A stretch of DNA of 17,500 nt from Halocaridina rubra (Eukaryota > Arthropoda > Malacostraca > Decapoda > Atyidae). Shown here one piece after another: positions 14,325-17,500 of this stretch. Positions within the stretch are counted from its first letter, which is position 1. Each line of letters opens with the position of its first letter. The notes under the pieces are model-generated. The model was not told the DNA's origin, made no database searches, and saw only the letters and a program-made list of their open reading frames with translations. The position numbers and the translations under genes were made by a program. The DNA lies in the NCBI GenBank assembly GCA_037179515.1, contig JAXCGZ010015143.1, positions 135,001 through 152,500 of the forward strand, written 5' to 3'.

Positions 14325-14591
14325 TGCTTGTCATGTCTATCTACATTACGCCAGGATGGTTGACCATATAACTAGTGTTCCTGGGTGATGGGTTGTGCCA
14401 TGACACACCTTGCCTCTGGGGGCACTTTATCCCTTTGTGGTGGGGGGAAACAAGACCACCTCCGTGCTCTCCTGCATGTTTTGAAAGTGTACTAGCTCGG
14501 GTGGAGCTTGGGGACTGGGTTCCTCTCCTTTGTATGTTTTCTGCCTACAAATAGCTAAATGCTGGGATATTCTGGTAGAAGAGAACCAGCC
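14325..14591 (+). other. Probable 5' leader of RTE-2
   Basis: About 265 bases of mixed-composition, relatively GC-rich sequence between the (GT)7 tract and the first recognisable endonuclease codons. No protein similarity or open frame is convincing. Calling it a 5' UTR rests only on position; it could instead be host sequence flanking the insertion. Confidence 0.45.
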
Positions 14592-15387
14592 AGAACCCTT
14601 GTAATTGGATATATTAATGTGCGTGTTTGTCTTCTAAGTATTAGACAGAGGGAGGAGATATGAAATATTTGCATGAAGAGAAAGATAGATGTTCTTGCAA
14701 TGAGCGAAAATAATATAAAAGGGAATGATGAGATGGCCTTTGGGAGTGTGGGAGGAAGGGTATTTGGAGATGAGAGAGGGCGAGGAAGAAAGGTCATCTT
14801 TATCACGTCACTCTGCTGGTAAGTGACGTGATAAGTAAGTGTGTAGGGGATGGAAGGCAGTATTATCTCCCATGATAGTAGCTAAAATGAGAATGGGATG
14901 AGAGTTTAAGGCGTTTGTGAGAGCCTATGGACCTGGAAGTGAAAAGAGTGTGTAAGGCTTGGGAATGAATAAGACTGTGGTACTGATGAGAAATTTGAAT
15001 GCTAGAGTAGGGAATGATCAAGTGGATGGTGTAATTGAGAAATATGAAGTACCTGGTTGGAATGAGAGTGGAGAGAAAATTAAAGATATGAGTATTGAGA
15101 GAAAGATGTTGATTACCAATATTGTAATTAAAAAGAAGGATGTGCAGAACTATACATAGGTCAGATTAGATAATAATAGAATAGTTGACTGAGCATTAAT
15201 GCATTATGTTGTGGTGGACAAGACGATGATTGGAAGAGTATTGAATGTGAATGTACTGAGAAGAACTTGTGGTGGAATATCTGATCATGATTTTGTGGAA
15301 AGTAGAGTTAAAATGGGAGAAGCATGGATAAAGAGGAAAAGAGAGAGAGAGAGGAAGGAACGTGCTAAAAGTGTGTGGACTGAATAA
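14592..15387 (+). pseudogene. RTE-2 endonuclease remnant
   Basis: Fragments in order: VIGYINVR then a TGA (14661-14663), IDVLAMSENNIKGNDE with the Glu of the SE motif, a frame change between about 14830 and 14959, then MRNLNARVGND from 14987, where the usual GDLN has become RNLN and the catalytic Asp is lost. Next come NYT, a TAG (15157) at the Trp position, a TGA (15190) at an Arg position, and LMHYVVVDKTMIGRV. The SDH motif is intact in GISDHDFVES near 15280. Each block aligns with RTE-1 or with the standard endonuclease order. The frame is the same from 14959 to 15387, so nonsense changes, not indels, broke this part. Confidence 0.8.
14801..14833. repeat. 12-bp perfect inverted repeat
   Basis: TATCACGTCACT (14801-14812) and AGTGACGTGATA (14822-14833) are exact reverse complements around a 9-base loop. 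It lies inside the RTE-2 endonuclease remnant, near the point where the reading frame is lost. Confidence 0.8.
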
Positions 15388-15762
15388 AAAAAAGACTGTC
15401 AGTATAAGGCTAGTCTGAGGATTATGTGGAATATAGTGAAAGAGAAAGTGAAGCAGGGAGTCGAAGAAGAATAGTTGTTTCAAGGAGGAAGTTATGAAGT
15501 GTGCAGATGCTGTATATGGAAGGAGACTAATAGGTGGAAGTAAAAAGAATTTTAGTGGATGGTGGAATGAGGATATGAGTGCGGTAATGGCTGAAAAGAA
15601 GCAGACATTTGATGCATAGTTGCAGATAGGTAAGGTAGAGGTATATGAAAGTCATAGTGAAAAGAGGAGGTTAGTGAAGTGTGTGGTGAAAGAGGTAATG
15701 AGAGAAGTGGATGTCAGGTGGAGTAAAAACTTGTCTGAGAATATTGAAAGGCATAAGATGTT
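15388..15762 (+). pseudogene. RTE-2 linker remnant
   Basis: Corresponds to the basic/coiled linker between endonuclease and RT. The frame moves by one base between about 15475 and 15485. GWWNED is encoded at 15557-15574, the conserved Trp-Trp pair also used to interpret the stop in RTE-1. Several stops interrupt it. Confidence 0.65.
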
Positions 15763-17310
15763 TTGGAAGGAGTGAAAAGAGTGAAGAAAGGTGAGTCTGG
15801 TAGAGGAGAGAGGGTGAAAGGAGCAGATGGGCTATTGCTAGTAGACGAAATTAAGGTGGGAGAGAGATGTGCTGAGTATTTCAAAGAACTGCTAATTGAG
15901 GAAGATGATAGAATGACAGAGATTGTGACTGTGGAAAATGAATGGAGAATGCCAATGTTAGGTGATGAAAACGATAGAGGAACAAGAAGACAGGAGGTAC
16001 CTTTGGCATTAAGAGCAATGAAAGCAGGTAAAGCATCAGGGATAGATGGGTGTCATGTAGAATGCGTGTCAAAAGGAGGTAAGTCATTAGTAGAATGGAT
16101 AGTTATGTTGGTGAATGTTTGTTTAAAAAATGGGATGGTTCCAGTTGATTGGAAGAGTGCATGTTTGGTTCTTCTTCATTAAAGGAAAGGAGATAAGTAT
16201 GAGTGTAGGAGTTTTAAAGGAATTAGTTTTTTGAGGGTAGTTAGTAGGTTATATGGATGAGTGGTGATCAGGAGAACTAGGAAAGGTACAGAGAGATTGA
16301 TTGGAGAAGAACAGCGTGGGTTTAGGAGAGGAAGAATATGCGTGGATCAAGTGTTTGTGGTAAAACAGGTGTGTGAGAAGTTTTTGAAGAAATGTAGGGA
16401 CTCTTTTCGGACTTTATTGGACTTAGAGATAGCATATGACAGGGTTGGTAGAAAAGCATTGTGGAGTGTATAGCGACTGTATGGAATGAGTGGAAATTTA
16501 TTTTATGCTGTCATGAATTTTTACATGAATAGTAGAGCATATGTGAGAGTTAGGAATGGTATGAGTGATTGTTCTGAGGTGAATGTAGGGTTACATAAAG
16601 GTAGTGTAATATCGCCAAGGTAGTTTAAAATGTATATGGATGGAGTAGTAAGGGAAGTAAATGATAGAGTATTTGAGAGAGGCTTCAAATTAGTGGGTGA
16701 ATGTGGAAGTATGTGGAAAATGAATTAGTTGCTATTTGCGGATGACACAGCACTGGTGGCTGATACTGAGAATGATTTGAATCCTCTGAGATTGTTAGGG
16801 TGTGTGAAAATAAGGAAGTTGCGGTCGAATATTGCTATAAGTAAAGTTATGAGATGCACGAGGATTGTCAGTGTTTGCAGATTGAATGTAGGAGTGAATG
16901 GGAAGTTGCTTTATGAAGGTGAGAATTTTAAGTTTCTTGGGTCGTATGTGGCAAGGAATGGACGAGTAGATGCGGAGGTAAGTCACAGAGTGAAGGAACA
17001 GAATAAATGGCTAGTTGGGGTGAAAATTATGATGAGAAATAGGTTTTTAGGAATGAATGCAAAGATGAGGATATATAAAGATTTGATTGCACCGACAGGA
17101 TTGCATGGACCAGAGACTAGAAATGTAAGAGAGAACGAAAAGAAGTTGAATGTAATGGAGATGATGTGTTTGAGAAGCATGATTGATGTATTTAGGACAG
17201 ATAGAGTAAAGAATGAAGAGGTCAAACTGAGAACAGGTGTTGATAGAAAGCTGTTGGATAGGTTAGGTCATAGTAGTGAGTTGGTTTTGACACATGAAGA
17301 GGATGAGTGA
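15763..17310 (+). pseudogene. RTE-2 reverse transcriptase remnant
   Basis: A single frame is kept for ~1.5 kb with in-frame stops at about 16180, 16258, 16471, 16621 and 16726. Motifs: KASGIDG (16030-16050), MVPVDW, GFRRGR (~16319), LLDLEIAYDRV (motif A, ~16414), FADDT (16735-16749), SKVMRCTR, FLGS, MCLRSMI. At the stops, the aligned RTE-1 residues are Lys, Arg, Leu, Leu and Gln, all one substitution away. Catalytic Asp residues of motifs A and C survive. An overall match to RTE-1 is plain but weak in places. Confidence 0.82.
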
Positions 17311-17500
17311 TAAACGATATAGTGAAGAGAGCGTGAAGTGTAGAAGTGGTTGCAGTTAGGGAAAGGGGAGGACCTAGAATGAGATGGATGGAAGGCGTGG
17401 AAAGGGCATTAGATATAATTGGAATGACAGTGGAATAGGGAAGAGAGCATGCAAGAGATAGGAATGAATAGAGGAAGACTGTGCACAGGTGACGTTGGCC
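17311..17500 (+). pseudogene. RTE-2 C-terminal domain remnant
   Basis: After a stop at 17308 and a frame change, the frame through 17379 reads PRMRWMEGVERALDIIG, later GREHARDRNE, then a TAG where RTE-1 has the Trp of RNEW. It parallels the end of RTE-1 (GRPRFGWMDGVRRAL, RNRNEW). The remnant is cut by the window edge. Confidence 0.75.

Larger units (their letters stand above)
14325..17500 (+). mobile_element. Degenerate RTE-like non-LTR retrotransposon (RTE-2), runs off the window
   Basis: On the plus strand: probable 5' leader (14325-14590), endonuclease (about 14592-15330), linker with WWNED (15560), RT (about 15763-17310), C-terminal Gly/Arg/Pro-rich block (17360-17480). It is collinear with RTE-1 wherever both exist, but much more diverged and full of stops, so it is an older insertion and possibly near full length. 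The 3' UTR is beyond the window. Confidence 0.85.

Noticed and set aside
14555..14806. Minus-strand 83-codon frame, and 15196-15483 and 16983-17225 on the minus strand
   Set aside because: They are antisense to the RTE-2 remnant, with no recognisable domain.

Overview
This window is animal nuclear DNA, not bacterial. It has very long (AT)n and (AC)n microsatellites, non-LTR retrotransposons, tRNA-like repeats with RNA polymerase III boxes, and one exon with GT-AG splice signals. The mixture of RTE-like and CR1-like elements embedded in long dinucleotide repeats is what I would expect of a decapod crustacean such as a penaeid shrimp. That taxon is an inference; no marker gene fixes it.

Layout: 1-268 is (AT)n. 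268-2210 is a tandem array of ~274-bp monomers, each opening with a tRNA-like head carrying A and B boxes. The array has a minus-oriented part and a plus-oriented part, so it is a large inverted repeat. 2221-2731 is (AT)n. 2732-3537 holds the only likely host coding sequence, a 368-bp internal exon (2995-3362) of an unidentified, very acidic protein, with intron on both sides. 3538-3630 is (AT)n. 3631-6290 is a 5'-truncated RTE-like element on the minus strand whose reading frame is broken by only one visible stop. 6290-6768 is AT/GT microsatellite. 6767-10605 is a CR1-like element on the minus strand (copy A), with an ORF1 fragment and a nearly complete ORF2. 10606-11371 is a compound microsatellite field. 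11370-14310 is a second, very similar CR1-like element on the minus strand (copy B). 14325-17500 is an old, heavily mutated RTE-like element on the plus strand that runs to the window edge.

No retroelement here is fully intact. Copy A has a full-length RT frame but a frameshifted endonuclease that has lost its catalytic His. Copy B has an intact endonuclease but a broken RT. The best candidates for something undescribed are (i) the 274-bp tRNA-like satellite with an inversion centre, (ii) the CR1 ORF1/ORF2 junction, where ORF2 lies in the -1 frame, has no AUG before its endonuclease core and is preceded by a slippery-type heptamer, and (iii) the embedding of the minus-strand retroelements in dinucleotide microsatellites at both ends.
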